DNA from: Cryptomeria japonica
Taxonomy: Eukaryota; Streptophyta; Pinopsida; Cupressales; Cupressaceae
Length of the DNA: 64,000 bases
Direction of reading: 5' to 3'
NCBI RefSeq assembly: GCF_030272615.1
Contig: NC_081406.1
Location: 109,069,283-109,133,282, forward strand
Both the position numbers and the translations under genes were made by a program. How positions within the stretch are numbered: position 1 is the stretch's first letter; each line of letters opens with the position of its first letter. Below are positions 22,942-34,344 of the stretch, in pieces. The notes under the pieces are model-generated. The model did no database searches. It was not told the DNA's origin and saw only the letters and a list, made by a program, of their open reading frames with translations.

Positions 22942-24527
22942 ATCAATTGGCCTAATTCAAGGTTCTAAAAATTTGAAATAGGCCTCTTCGTATACCTCTT
23001 CTTGTACTAGTCCTAAAAAAGTGACCATGCATCAATAGGAATTGTGGCATACTTTTCTAGTATTAAATTTTTTCATTTATAGAATATAAAATAACACCAT
23101 AAGGATAAAACTAGGCCGCTTAGATAGGATCACGACAATGTTATTGTATCCCAAGATATCATATTCTCATATATTTAAGTTATCTTAACACCTTGTCTAG
23201 AGTTTAATTTCACTTTTTAGTGTACAAGTCTTTATCAAAATGTTACACTAATCAAAGTTCAAAATAAGCCTTAATCTTTCTCAATTTCATTTCAACAAAT
23301 TACATCAATAAGTCATACAAATATTATATTGTATGGTCAATGATTTTTAACTTGGTTTCCCTAGTTCTGTAAACTTGTTTTTTAAACTTTGACCTCCTTT
23401 TAGAGTGTATGGCCTCCATAACAATGATATGGGGGTGCATACTCATCTAAATAGTATTACAAGGATTTCTATGTATTAATGTACGAGGAAGAAACTTCAA
23501 TATTAGTAGAGACAAATTTTCAGAAATATTTGTTTAATCTTTGAGATTGGCAATGTTTTGGGGTTCAAATAATGAATCTTAGTTTGAAATTTATTTTAAA
23601 ATTGTTATTTTTTTCTCATACAAAATCAAGTTTAGAGATTAGAGTTGAGTTTACGATTTAATTCGTTTTTTTTTTTTTTAACATTTAAATATATTTAGAA
23701 ACATTTTGGTATGGTTATTATTTTTTTAATATGGTTATCAATTGGCCTAGTTCAAGGTTCTAAAAATTTGAAATAGGCCTCTTCCTATACCTCTTCTTGC
23801 ACTAGTCCTAAAAAAGTGACCATGCATCAATAGGAGTTGTGGCAAATTTTTCTAGTATTAAATATTTTTATTTATAGAAGATAAAATAACACCATAAGGA
23901 TAAAAACAGGCCGCTTAGATAGGATCACGGTAGTATTATTGCATCCCAAGATCTCATATTCTCATATATTTAAGTTATCTTAACACCTTGTCTAGAATTT
24001 AATTTCACTTTTTAGTGTACAAGTCTTTATCAAAATGTTACACTAATCAAAGTTCAAAATAAGCCTTAATCTTTCTCAATTTCATTTCAACAAATTACCT
24101 CAATAAGTCATACAAATATTATATTGTATGGTCAATGATTTTTAACTTGGTTTCCCAAGTTTTGTAAACTTGCTTTTTAAACTTTGACCTCCTTTTAGAG
24201 TGTATGGCCTCCATAACAATGATATGAGGGTGCATACTCATCTAAATAGTATTACAAGGATTTCTATGTATTAATGTGCGAGGAAGAAACTTCAATATTA
24301 TTAGAGATAAATTTTCAGAAATATTTGTTTAACCTTTGAGATTGGCAATGTTTTGGGGTTCAAATAATGAATCTTAGTTTGAAATTTATTTTAAAATTGT
24401 TATTTTTTTCTCTTACAAAATCAAGTTTAGAGATTAGAGTTGAGTTTACGATTTAATTCGATTTTTTTTTTCATTTAAATATATTTAGAAACATTTTGGT
24501 ATGGTTATTATTTTTTGAATATGGGAC
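22942..24527. repeat. 795-bp tandem duplication, two copies
   Basis: Copy 1 runs 22,942-23,736 and copy 2 23,737-24,527. Both start ATCAATTGGCCTA and end near ACATTTTGGTATGGTTATTA, and they differ at only scattered bases and homopolymer lengths. A third, much more diverged match lies at 15,440-15,910. No coding sequence is seen. Confidence 0.85.
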
Positions 24528-25291
24528 ATATTCTTCTAGCTTGAATCATGAAAATGTGTGTAGAATATTTGAAAATGAGATTCTTTAGACATGTCTATGT
24601 TCTTAGAATTCTTATTCACATCTAGATACCTTTTAGTGCACCAATTGAAATATGGTAATGCAAATGATTCTTTAATCTCCCTACTCTTTTAATCTCCCTA
24701 CTCTCTCTTGAAATGTAAAATGAATGTATAGTGTCTATATACAAGAACAAGACATTATATTGCATAAATGTGTATTTAGTTGGTTTTAGGAAAGAAAGAC
24801 ATAAAAGAGAGTTGATCAAATTTAAATTCAAATTTAGAAAGATAAAATATATAACTACATAAATGACTTCATGAAAAAAAACCCAATAAATATATAAATA
24901 TTTACAAATATACATCTCATAAATATTCTGAACCACAAAAGAAAATGAAAATGAAATATACAAAATATATTTAATAAATGAATATCATAAACAAATACCT
25001 CAACTTTACACAAAATCCCATGTCAATATACCAAAATACTATTGAAAATGATATAAATATGCAGCCTTAATTTATTTTTGCATTCACTAAAATAAGAACT
25101 TAGTGATGGATTATTCAAACAAAGGAGTTGACCCAAGAAATAGAAAGAAAGAAAAGAAATCCATCAAAGCTCCGCCACAACCAAAAACAAAATCATTTGG
25201 CATTGAAACCACAGCATTGACCAGTTCAAAGAACAATTCAAACCCTTTTTCGTTCTCCACAAGCCGAACTTTCACCCTGCATGAATATAAC
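24528..25291. other. AT-rich 3' flank of SET/TPR gene 2
   Basis: No gene seen. From about 24,990 the sequence matches the flank of gene 1, including ATGGATTATTCAAA, AAAGCTCCGCC and CACAAGCCGAACTTTCACCC. A 113-codon minus frame (24,622-24,963) is AT-driven and is not called. Confidence 0.5.
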
Positions 25292-27670
25292 TCAATTCGG
25301 TTGCTCTAAATATTTCAGAAAAGCTTGTACAACATGTTCATTCTGGTGGCCGTAAACAGAAGGGAATGCTCCCTCTAAAGACTTTTGTGCGTCACTCACA
25401 AGTCCATCGTAAAGTCCTGCGAAGCTCGACAATCCCCACTCTGCATATTTTCCTGCGCGATCTTTCCACAAACAAAGACATCTGTGAAAAAATATGAGAC
25501 ATTGAAGGCTCCCCGGACAGGTTGCAAGAATAGCAGTTGCAGCATTGTACAGAGTCTCCTGTTCAATCTTATTCCCAACCATTCCAATCACCGCAGCAAT
25601 TCCATTTTTCCTCCATCTGTTTTCAAGAAGTGCCGAATACAGAGGGGTAAACGAGGCCCGGATCCAGCCTTCATAAAAATAAATGTCCTCATCTTCGTTC
25701 ACCATCCGTTTCAAACTTTCCATGCACTTTTCCACTTGAGCAGCTAGGCTCTGCAGTTGAGTATCCCTGTTTTCAAGCCTGGAAATGCCAACTATCAAAT
25801 ATTCCCTGTAAAGTTTCCTTGTTTTCGATTTGTGTTCCATGACCATTTTTTCGAGCTCGCACCTCTCACAGAGACATCTGAAACCAAAGCTTTCGCAAGC
25901 TTCCTGCCGACAAGGGTAGGGAAACAGAACATTAAAATATGGAATGCAGATTTCTTCGCCAGCAGAGATATCCGTGGCCGCGTGAATCCTCATGATATCG
26001 CCCAAATTGATTCTTGCTGCGTTGGGCGCACAGGAATGGTTAATGAAGGATGGAAGCAGCCATGCCCCATAATAAAGTCTGGTTGGAACAGGGTTAAAGA
26101 CAACCGGCTGCTTGAAAATTTGTTGCATAGCAGAGGGAGACGAGTCGTCCAGTGCAATCCGGTTTAAGATGTGAAGAATTGCTTGGTCCTTGTCATTGTC
26201 GCTCAGCATCTCATATCTTTCACAAGCAGTAGTAATTTCTTCATTACTTTCAGTGGGGAAAATGTATTCTCCAGCAGACTCGGTAATGAAATCTGACATG
26301 CAGGGAATGAGGCAGGACAAATCTTTACTGCAATGGGAGAAAAAGATCTGGCGAGTCTTTTCTCCACAGGATTTAAGCTTATCTTTCACATTTTGAAGGA
26401 GCTCATTCTGCTCCCTACATTTTTGAGAAATGGCCAAGGCTTTGCTGATCAACAGCACCTCACCTTCCTCGATTTTCTCCGTCGCAAACAAACCCCTGCC
26501 GCAACCATTGCTCGTCATTCTGATCTCCACTGGCCCAATGAAATCTCCATCTGGTTTCAAAGCACTGGAGCTACCTGCATCAGAGCCGATGATAGCTTTG
26601 CCTATGTCAAAACAGACCGCGCTCCATCTGCGATAAGCCGTGGTGAAGATCTGCTTCTTTTCTGGAAACAGAGCACAGGAACGCTGGAGAAAACTAAAGG
26701 CGTCTTTATATCTACCTACAGATAAAAGTGATCGAATTTTGAATTGCACTTCGATGCTCTCGGAAGGTTCGACTTTATCTGCATCTTGCACAGCTTCTTC
26801 GTAGCGGTGAAGTTCAAAATATGCTACACATCTTTCAGTATACATGACATTAACAGTAGACGCATCTACCTTCATTCCTTGGGAGAGACATGCTACACAT
26901 TTACTGTAATTTCTTATACAATTCTCCCACTCGCCTGCACGGTAAGCCATATGTCCAAACGCCATCCACTTCTTAATTTTTTCTTTACCAGCTGTAAAGT
27001 TTATATCTTTAGGATCAGGAAGGCTCTGTACTATTTGAATACACAGGGGATTCTCCACATGAATAAATACCAGATCGCTTTCGCCTTGGACAAGCATGGG
27101 CTCCTTGAGAACAATTTTAGTGCCTTGAGGAAAATTATTTCTTGCAAAATATTGATATGGAAAAGCGATGCAAAGAGCCACTGCCTTCCCAGTCCCTGCC
27201 TCCTCGAGCAGAGTGTAAATCCTCCCAATTTTTAAAGGTTCAACACAGAATTCGCCAAATAACACCACGCCTTCGTTCCGGTTCCCTATTTTCAAATCCC
27301 TAAGGCTTACCGGAACAAGCTCGTCTGTAGCTTCTGTCGTTTGATGAGTGCTTTCGGTGACATGCTCCAGAGGTTTGTGCATGCGTAAAATCTGTTCAGC
27401 TTGAGGATGTGTGAGATACAGGCGCGCCTTTTCGTGAATTGAAATTAAAGCTTGCTTATCAAAATTCATGCTTGCCTTGGCCATAACAGAGACATCATTT
27501 TCTCCAAGAAAGTCAAGGAGCCTCTCATAATATCGGGGCTGTAAGTATTCTTGAGAGCGCGGATCTGCAACATTAGAACTGCTAGCCTTTGATTCTTTTT
27601 GAGACGTGATTCTTGTTCCTTCGAGTGAAATCCCCAAAACATATTGTCGACAAGACATATTGACCGCCAT
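25292..27670 (-). CDS. SET and TPR domain protein, putative lysine methyltransferase (copy 2)
   Basis: A single 792-codon exon starting MAVNMSCRQ, clearly paralogous to 16,343-18,700 along its whole length. The order is the same: N-terminal region with LVPVSLRDLKIGNRNEGVVL (about 117-136), TPR-like helices (about 230-340), SET first half GRGLFATEKIEEGEVLL (about 391-407), NHSCAPNAARINLG (about 544-557), GEEICIPYFN and the zinc cluster FRCLCERC. Differences are mostly single substitutions; small length changes sit near residue 170 and in the C-terminal part, where copy 2 has an extra IGMV-containing segment, and it ends EQPN after the point where copy 1 stops. All SET motifs are kept in both copies, so both are probably functional or were until recently. 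Intronless; tandem, same strand. Confidence 0.9.
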   Translation of the reverse strand: MAVNMSCRQYVLGISLEGTRITSQKESKASSSNVADPRSQEYLQPRYYERLLDFLGENDVSVMAKASMNFDKQALISIHEKARLYLTHPQAEQILRMHKPLEHVTESTHQTTEATDELVPVSLRDLKIGNRNEGVVLFGEFCVEPLKIGRIYTLLEEAGTGKAVALCIAFPYQYFARNNFPQGTKIVLKEPMLVQGESDLVFIHVENPLCIQIVQSLPDPKDINFTAGKEKIKKWMAFGHMAYRAGEWENCIRNYSKCVACLSQGMKVDASTVNVMYTERCVAYFELHRYEEAVQDADKVEPSESIEVQFKIRSLLSVGRYKDAFSFLQRSCALFPEKKQIFTTAYRRWSAVCFDIGKAIIGSDAGSSSALKPDGDFIGPVEIRMTSNGCGRGLFATEKIEEGEVLLISKALAISQKCREQNELLQNVKDKLKSCGEKTRQIFFSHCSKDLSCLIPCMSDFITESAGEYIFPTESNEEITTACERYEMLSDNDKDQAILHILNRIALDDSSPSAMQQIFKQPVVFNPVPTRLYYGAWLLPSFINHSCAPNAARINLGDIMRIHAATDISAGEEICIPYFNVLFPYPCRQEACESFGFRCLCERCELEKMVMEHKSKTRKLYREYLIVGISRLENRDTQLQSLAAQVEKCMESLKRMVNEDEDIYFYEGWIRASFTPLYSALLENRWRKNGIAAVIGMVGNKIEQETLYNAATAILATCPGSLQCLIFFHRCLCLWKDRAGKYAEWGLSSFAGLYDGLVSDAQKSLEGAFPSVYGHQNEHVVQAFLKYLEQPN

Positions 27671-28260
27671 GGAGGAACACGGCCGTAAATATTGCAGAAG
27701 ATGTGAGGATCACTCACATTTGTCGGCCTTTCGTTCTGCTAAATTTCTTCCATTGACAAACACTTAACACAGATCTCTTAGGAAAAAAGTACGAAAGGAA
27801 AACGTTTAAGTGTTTGAATTCAAGGAGAATAGACGACAAGTTGAGAAAGGAAACCTTCAAATGGTTTAGATTATTGAGTTAAATTTACTAAAGATAGCTA
27901 GAAAACAGTAAATTTGTCTAAAATTTCATTCAATTTGTGCCATTAAGTGTATCTGGATGAATCGTCCGTCTATTTTTCATTCTGAAATGCAGGATTGAGT
28001 CGATTGACTATTCAATGTCAAATCCCGTAAGTTCAGATGTTTCTTAAATCATAGCATTCACACTCTCAATTTCAATTTTGCTAAATTTAGGTACTGTAAT
28101 TCTTTTACATGCCTTTGAAATGACAGTTATTCGATTTAGAGTTAATATTTTCCCTAATCCTGGAGAAGATTCAAAATCTTGAGCAGCGAGAATGAGAGGA
28201 CGAGGATAATAATGAAAATGTGCAAAGTATCACGCCATTCCGACACAAGTTAGATTCCTT
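27671..28260 (-). promoter_or_regulatory. 5' flank and presumed promoter of SET/TPR gene 2
   Basis: It aligns with 18,701-19,540 upstream of copy 1 and shares the same landmark words. A conserved far block with ATTTTTCATTCTGAAATGCA and ACATGCCTTTGAAATGACAG is present at both loci and a third time at 28,390-28,540. Confidence 0.35.
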
Positions 28261-28319
28261 TGAATCAAATTAACCAAAGTGTTTGCTCAAGAATAACACT
28301 CTCTGAATAGATAATCTAC

Positions 28320-28780
28320 ATGGAAGCGCAAATTTGTTGAAATTTTCATTGAATTTGTGCCAGTAAGTGTATCTCGATGAATCGTGCGGCTATTTTTCAT
28401 TCTGAAATGCAGGATTGACTGTTCAATGTAGAATCCCGGAAGTTCAGATGATTGATAAATCATAGCATTCAGACCCTCAATTTCAATTTTTGGTAAATTT
28501 AGGTACTCTTAAATCTTTTACATGCCTTTGAAACGATTACCAGGCATTATTTTCCTGAATCCATGGATAAGATTGAAAATCTTGAGCAGCGAGAATCACA
28601 GGATGAGAATAATAACGAATGCCAGTATCGCCATTTGGACACAAACGTCCTCTGCATCAAATTCACCCAAGTAGTACGCTCTATAGATAATCTACGTTAT
28701 TTTTATGTTAGCCAACGGGTACACGCTAAACCCTGATTTAAAAGTTAACCTTCGGTTTAAGTGGGGGTTTATGTTTTTTT
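28320..28780. repeat. Additional copy of the gene-2 distal 5' flank
   Basis: From AAATTTGTTGAAATTTTCAT to the GAATAATAACGAATGCCAG region this segment repeats 27,905-28,260, including GAATCGTGCGGCTATTTTTC against GAATCGTCCGTCTATTTTTC. It contains a decayed version of the exon-like remnant seen at 19,500. It then runs into AAAAGTTAACCTTCGG, the end of the duplicated unit. Confidence 0.7.
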
Positions 28781-28789
28781 TTAATGTTA

Positions 28790-31781
28790 ATTGCAATTTG
28801 AAAGAGATGGGGAGAAAAACACAGATTTTTTATTGATCAAAACAAACTATTACATGAATAGACCGAGCTTCAACTCTTTCACATAAGCACCATTAAAACT
28901 TATTAAATTCAGAGATGTTACATAACTTCATGTTACATAACACTTTACATCTTGGATTATTGAGAGTGATTACAAAATCTTAAGTCATGTAATTTATATA
29001 TTTTAGAGAAATATAACTAACATATAGATATAGATAACAATTTTTTAAAATATTCTAATGCAATACATATAAATAACTTAGATTACACATTCAAACATCT
29101 TTAACCATGCATATAATCAAATCATAAGAATATAATACGCAAGTGGAAGTAAACAACATCCAACATCTAACAATCCCTAGGGTATCTCAACGACATTACT
29201 TAACCTAAGTAACAACACCATGAACACAAACCACATCAAAACTATTCTATGATTATCCTATGATTTTTTCACCTAAAAGTATAGAAAGATATCCATTATA
29301 TACCCATTTGATCCTAAATCTAAGTTCATTTTAAATGCACCAAATCCAAAAGTTTCTAACACTTATTCCCATCCAAAGAAGATCTATTTCAATATACAAG
29401 ATAGCATATCTAAGCATAATCCTTCCTTACTTCTATCTATACATCATTAACCACTTAATCCTCATTACAAGAATAATAACCATAACTTACTAATCAATTC
29501 CATATACAAATGAATACAATATTGTTTCACATCAATATATACATAGTCTCCAATTCACAAGTATACAAATCTCATGATACATAATACAATAATGAATAGC
29601 CAAACCTTATAGATACACAACAATATGCTTCATGGATACAATTACGAACTGAAGAGGTAGATAATCCACATCCACTCATGAGCATCCAATGAAGAGAACA
29701 TCCCAATGGAAGAAGGCATCAAACCACCCGACCATGTGGAACCAATAAGGAACCACCCCTCGTGCTAGGAGATGACACAAGGCCCCACTCACATTCTAGA
29801 CCTAGGCTGACATCTAACAGCCAAATGAACTCAACAAAACAACCATAACCAGAAAGAAACCTCAAAGACGAACAATCCAAGACACAACACAAGGCTGAAA
29901 CCAAAGATATAGAACTCCTAGAGGCATATAAACAACCTTGGAATAAGGAACAAGGGCACATGTAGGGAAGAGTGTCATCACATTCTATCCTCACAAAGAA
30001 GGGATAAGGCCACACCCTGATAGACATGTGAAACCGCAACTCTATCTATGTGATAATCAAGGGAGTATGCCTTGCCATCTCTATGGCTTTCCCAAACTTA
30101 TCTCAAACCATCCTCAAGGGCTATGAGATGGAGCACACAAACATCTATTTATTATCTTGATTAGGTGAATCTTGTTTACCCAACCCATCTAATTAATTAT
30201 TAATGTTATCACTTGATTACATAAAGAAAATCTTCATGAGTTCCTAGAAGTCTAGACCCACAAGCATCCTCACAAGGAACCTCTTAGTGTTCTATTCTCA
30301 TGTGACCCGACCGACACATGAAAGCCCACTCCCCCTAACCATGTTCCAAGACCTCAGGATAACAACAATACAATAACAACAACAAGGAGGCTCAATCAAA
30401 TCCACATAACAATATCCACATGAAACATTCATCAATGAATCAATAGCCAAAGTCAAACCACATAAAATATACCAAGAACCTCAAGAAAGAATAGTAAACA
30501 TGAGAAAGGCATGATCCATCTTGCTCAACCCAATAATGATACAAGCATCCTCAACAAGTCAACACCATCTTGCTAGAACCAAAAGATATACTATTACTCA
30601 AGCAAGGCAAATACCTCTTGCTAAATCACGAATACCAATAACATAATTTGAAAACCATCATAGATCAATTATACCAATTCAGAAAACACAAAGGATCAAA
30701 AAGCAGTCTCTAGTCAAAAGACAGACCACGGAAAATCGACTCAAAAAACCTAAATAACCAGAAAACATGAAACAAAGCAGAACAACGCATATGCTGATTT
30801 TGACAGTGCATTTGCTAGAAGAAGCAGCGCATATGATTATTCTTGTATCGTATTTATCAATCTTTGCAACTCTTTTATCAACTTTTGCAGCAATTTTGAC
30901 CTCTTCTGCAACGCCTCTATGACTCAGAAAAGTGCTTTTGAATCACTGCACAACGTATACAGTCATTTCTGTAGTGCCTTTCCAACCCAAAATGGTGCAT
31001 TTTCCCTACAGGGCAGCGCATATACTCTAGGGTTTAGCGCATATGCCAGATTTCATAGCGAATTCGCCCAAAACAATAGCACATTTAACATTCAACGCAT
31101 TCAACTCATAAACTCAAAAATACAGAAAAGAGATTTATGATCAAGCTAGATAATTTCATAAGTTTACAAAATGACATCAAAATAAGTCCAAGAGAGATGC
31201 AATGCAAGGAATAAACCAATGGACAATACACAATAAATTGGACAAGTCGACATCTCCCAAACCAAGCATATCAATACACGATACTATACAGGAACAAAAC
31301 AAAGTCACCCATGGCAACACAAAATCACTTACGTCAATCACACTAGCGGTATAACCATAATGAATAGCAATACCCCCAAATATTATAATATAATTTATGA
31401 AACCATATAATTATTCTTACAATAATTTCCTCGACAAACAATCTTTCAAAGACAAGCTTTTCAAAATAAAATTGTAGAGAAGGATTAAAAGTTTCCAACC
31501 TGGTAAGAAGGATAATGAACCCTAGAAATTCGATGAAGCGCAATCCCCAAATCCAAGCTCTCAATCCAAGCAAAAATCATAATCAAACCTTCAATAATTC
31601 AGAAAATGACTCTCGCCAGCCAACCCTTGACAATTCACAAGAAATCATATAAATACAATACATTTCCCAACTATGAAAACATGTCGGCTGAACCAAAATA
31701 ATAGGAAATATTATATTTTACACCAACCTTACCCCAAATCAAGGTAAAAATATTATTATTTCATTTACCAAAAACTCCCCA
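28790..31781 (-). other. AT-rich sequence left of the CACTA element, probable LTR-element remnant
   Basis: No protein is recognisable in either strand. If the CACTA element is removed, this sequence joins 58,948-60,834, which begins with a minus-strand LTR start, so it may be the continuation of that LTR or its element. Around 30,780-31,060 the word GCGCATATG (or GCATATG) recurs five or six times. The frame at 29,719-30,039 on the minus strand has no recognisable features and is not called. Confidence 0.35.
31779..31781. other. Left target-site duplication of CACTA element (CCA)
   Basis: CCA directly precedes CACTA at 31,782, and CCA directly follows TAGTG at 58,947. A 3-bp duplication is what CACTA transposases make. 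Confidence 0.7.
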
Positions 31782-31809
31782 CACTAATACATTTGGATTA
31801 GATTTTCGA
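31782..31809 (+). repeat. Left terminal inverted repeat of CACTA element
   Basis: It reads CACTAATACATTTGGA followed by TTAGATTTTCGAC. It pairs with 58,920-58,947 on the other strand at 23 of 28 positions. Confidence 0.75.
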
Positions 31810-32120
31810 CTGAGGTTTCCGACGGAGAAGGTATATTGTGGCCAAATTTGATTTTTTTTTTAAAAATGCCCACATTCGTCGTAATTCCGACGGAAATTTC
31901 CCATTTGGTTTCGATGAAGAAGGCATTGGCAATGAGAATTTTCTTTTTTTTCAAAAAAGTGCTCAAGTTCGTCGTAATTCTGACGACAACGGCCATTACA
32001 AAATAAAAAAAGAGGCGGGGAATTCATTTGTGAATTGTAATCCCGCGTGGGCGTCCGTGGCGACTTCAACCCCCAAGAACATCAAACCCGCGTCGAAGGC
32101 AATCTCACGCAGGAGGTAGA
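31810..32120. repeat. Left subterminal region with CGACG-type repeats
   Basis: It contains TTTCCGACGGAG, TTCGTCGTAATTCCGACGG and GTTCGTCGTAATTCTGACGA, the last two a direct repeat about 110 bp apart. The right end carries the inverted form CGTCGGAATTACGACG at 58,728. In CACTA elements such subterminal repeats bind the TNPA-type protein. A short open frame here (31,838-32,119) is not called. Confidence 0.55.
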
Positions 32121-32204
32121 TTCAAATTGCCCTATTTTTTAATTTCATGTTGAAAAAAATATACATGTGGTGGTTAATTGTCCTAGTTTAATCTCGTAAA
32201 ACCA

Positions 32205-33020
32205 TAGAACTGTGATTGAGGAGTGAGCGTTCAATTTTGTAGCAGCAATCCCTTCCTCCCGTAGATGCGCATGTTGATTGTTCACATGAGATCACATCTC
32301 TTTGCGACATCGTATCAAACAATTCACGAGCCTTGTCCATGTTTCCACATTTTGCATTCATGTCAAGCAGGGCATTTGCAAGTACAACACCTAACAAAAT
32401 TCCTCTATCCGTTATGCTTTGATGGATGTCCATACCCTGTTTCAAAGCTCCCATTTTTGCACAGGCAGGGAGGATGCTGGCAAAGGCTGTGGAATTTGGC
32501 TTTATGCCTTCCAATTTCATTTGCTTGAAAGTGTCTAAAGCCTTTTCGACAAATCCATTTTGTGCATATCCAACAATCATTGCAGTCCACGAGACATCAT
32601 TTCTTTCAGGCATTCTATCAAACAGTTCACGTGCCTTGTCTATGCTTCCACATTTTGCATACATGTCTACCAGGGTAGTTACAACTACAACATCTGACAA
32701 AATTTCTCTATCCTTTATGCTTCGATGAATGTCCATACCCTGTTCCAAATCTCCCATTTTGGCATAGGCAGGGAGGATAGTAGCAATGGTCGTGGAATTT
32801 GGCTTTACACCTGTCGATTGTATTTGCTTGAAAAATTCTAAAGCCTTCTCAACAAATCCATTTTGTGCAGTTGCAACTACATCTAACAAAATTCCTCTAT
32901 CTTTTATGCTTTGATGAATGTCCATACCCTGCTCCAAAGCTCCCATTTTGGCACAGGCTGGGAGTACGCTGGAAAACGTAACTAAAGAAATGCAATGATC
33001 AGCTCCAAAGACATCAAACC
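32205..33020 (-). pseudogene. Captured pentatricopeptide repeat (PPR) gene fragment
   Basis: The minus frame reads a run of PLS-type PPR motifs: FSSVLPACAKMGALEQGMDI, LVDMYAKCGSIDKARELFD, DVSWTAMIVGYAQNGFVEKA and a second LPACAKMGALKQGMDIHQSI. Land-plant PPR proteins of this class enter organelles and edit or process RNA. Only about three repeats are present, with no start, transit peptide or E/DYW domain. Inside, GILLDVV runs straight into ATAQNGFVEK, so the piece VATALVDMYAKCG...IAGY expected between them has been deleted, probably by recombination between repeats. The 3' end trails into unrelated sequence before a stop at 32,188. It sits between the left end of the CACTA element and its transposase, so it is read as captured host sequence. 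Confidence 0.8.
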
Positions 33021-34330
33021 ACTACTAACAAAACCGAGAGTCTAAAATATGATAGGGAATAGTGTGAGCTGTCCTGAAATAAAATATTTTATTTTCAATT
33101 TCAACTAAAACATAATTACTCAGCCATTTAATGTTATTAATAAGTGTTTAATTTATGAAAGAGATAAATGGTTGGCCACAAGTACATGAGTTAGTAAATG
33201 CACACAAATAAGTAAATTTGATATTCAAAACTATCTACAATGAATCCAATTCTTGTCCATTAGTCATTTATGTTTGCAATAAGCATCTTTCTTTGTTTTT
33301 CTTAATCTTTATTCATAGTTATGTGCATATTTCACATTCTATAATTAGGATATCAATTGCTATGGCTGAACACTAGCATGATGTTTGTGTTGTGGTATAG
33401 ATGCATGGAAACATAATTATGGGATTGTTATATTATAGAGATCATAAATCTAGATATCGCATAATAGTTCTAGCTCGTCTTGGATTGAGTCTAAAGTTGA
33501 CATATAGTCATAAAGCCATTATTAGCAGATCTATCCATTTCTAGTAAAGACAATTGAGAAAGTCATTTTGATATTGGGAGTTTCTTATCTGTTTACCTAT
33601 TGATCATTATTAAGCCATAATATTTAGGTCTATTTATCTCTCTTGCAAAACCTCTGTAAGTGTCCTAGATTGTCCCTACTACTCACTCTTCAATGAAATA
33701 GTGGAGTTCTAAAGATTTGTTGCACAAGATGGTGTTGAACGTATCAACAAGGCTAGTATGGAAGGCATGTTCAAACTTCCACTTGTACAACTTACAACAA
33801 ATGATTTGTTGATAGAAGAAATTCTTGAAATATGAATACAATCGAAAGACAAGTAAGTACATACAAACCTCCTCAGTTGAAAGTAAAATCTGTGTATAAA
33901 AAGAGTACATGTCGCACCAAAGTTGTTAGAGTATGCTAAGCTAGTACATAATGTTTCCTAAAGCCACATTAGTATTTTACCCATATCATTATCTACCAAA
34001 ACTAACTATAGTAATCCTTTTGAGGATTCATTTCATGGTGCTAGATCTTCATTTAGTTCCACTTCTTGTTGGAGAAAAGAAAAGTTATTTCTTGAGGTAG
34101 ATGAATATCACATCAACAAAGGACAAGACCCTTTCTAGAATATAACAAATTCTACTCCAACAAAAGATCATGGGGGTTTCACTAGAGATATTGAATAAGA
34201 GATAGACTTCTATTGCTGCATTAAAAGCATTGGCATGTTCTTCATTTATTGATGTAAACTCTCTGTGACGCCACCACAACCAACAAAGGTGTAAAAAGTT
34301 GTTTGCAATGCATGGATTTTTAGGATCGTC
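33021..34330. other. AT-rich CACTA interior, no gene seen
   Basis: No recognisable protein, RNA gene or repeat was found. Short minus-strand frames at 33,683-33,910 and 34,085-34,279 show no features. Confidence 0.5.
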
Positions 34331-34344
34331 CTTTTAGAAAACAT

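Larger units (their letters stand above)
22980..28780. repeat. Segmental duplication, unit 2 (SET/TPR gene 2 and flanks)
   Basis: This is the counterpart of 15,440-20,350. It is longer because the 3' flank is itself tandemly doubled (22,942-24,527) and the 5' flank contains an extra copy of a 400-bp block (28,320-28,700). Confidence 0.7.

Noticed and set aside
25385-27235. Series of plus-strand frames (120-163 codons) opposite SET/TPR gene 2
   Set aside because: Antisense shadows of the coding sequence, with lengths that differ from those opposite gene 1.
29719-30039. 106-codon minus-strand frame, Cys/Leu/Ser-rich
   Set aside because: No recognisable domain, and it lies in repeat-like flanking DNA; the composition is compatible with chance.
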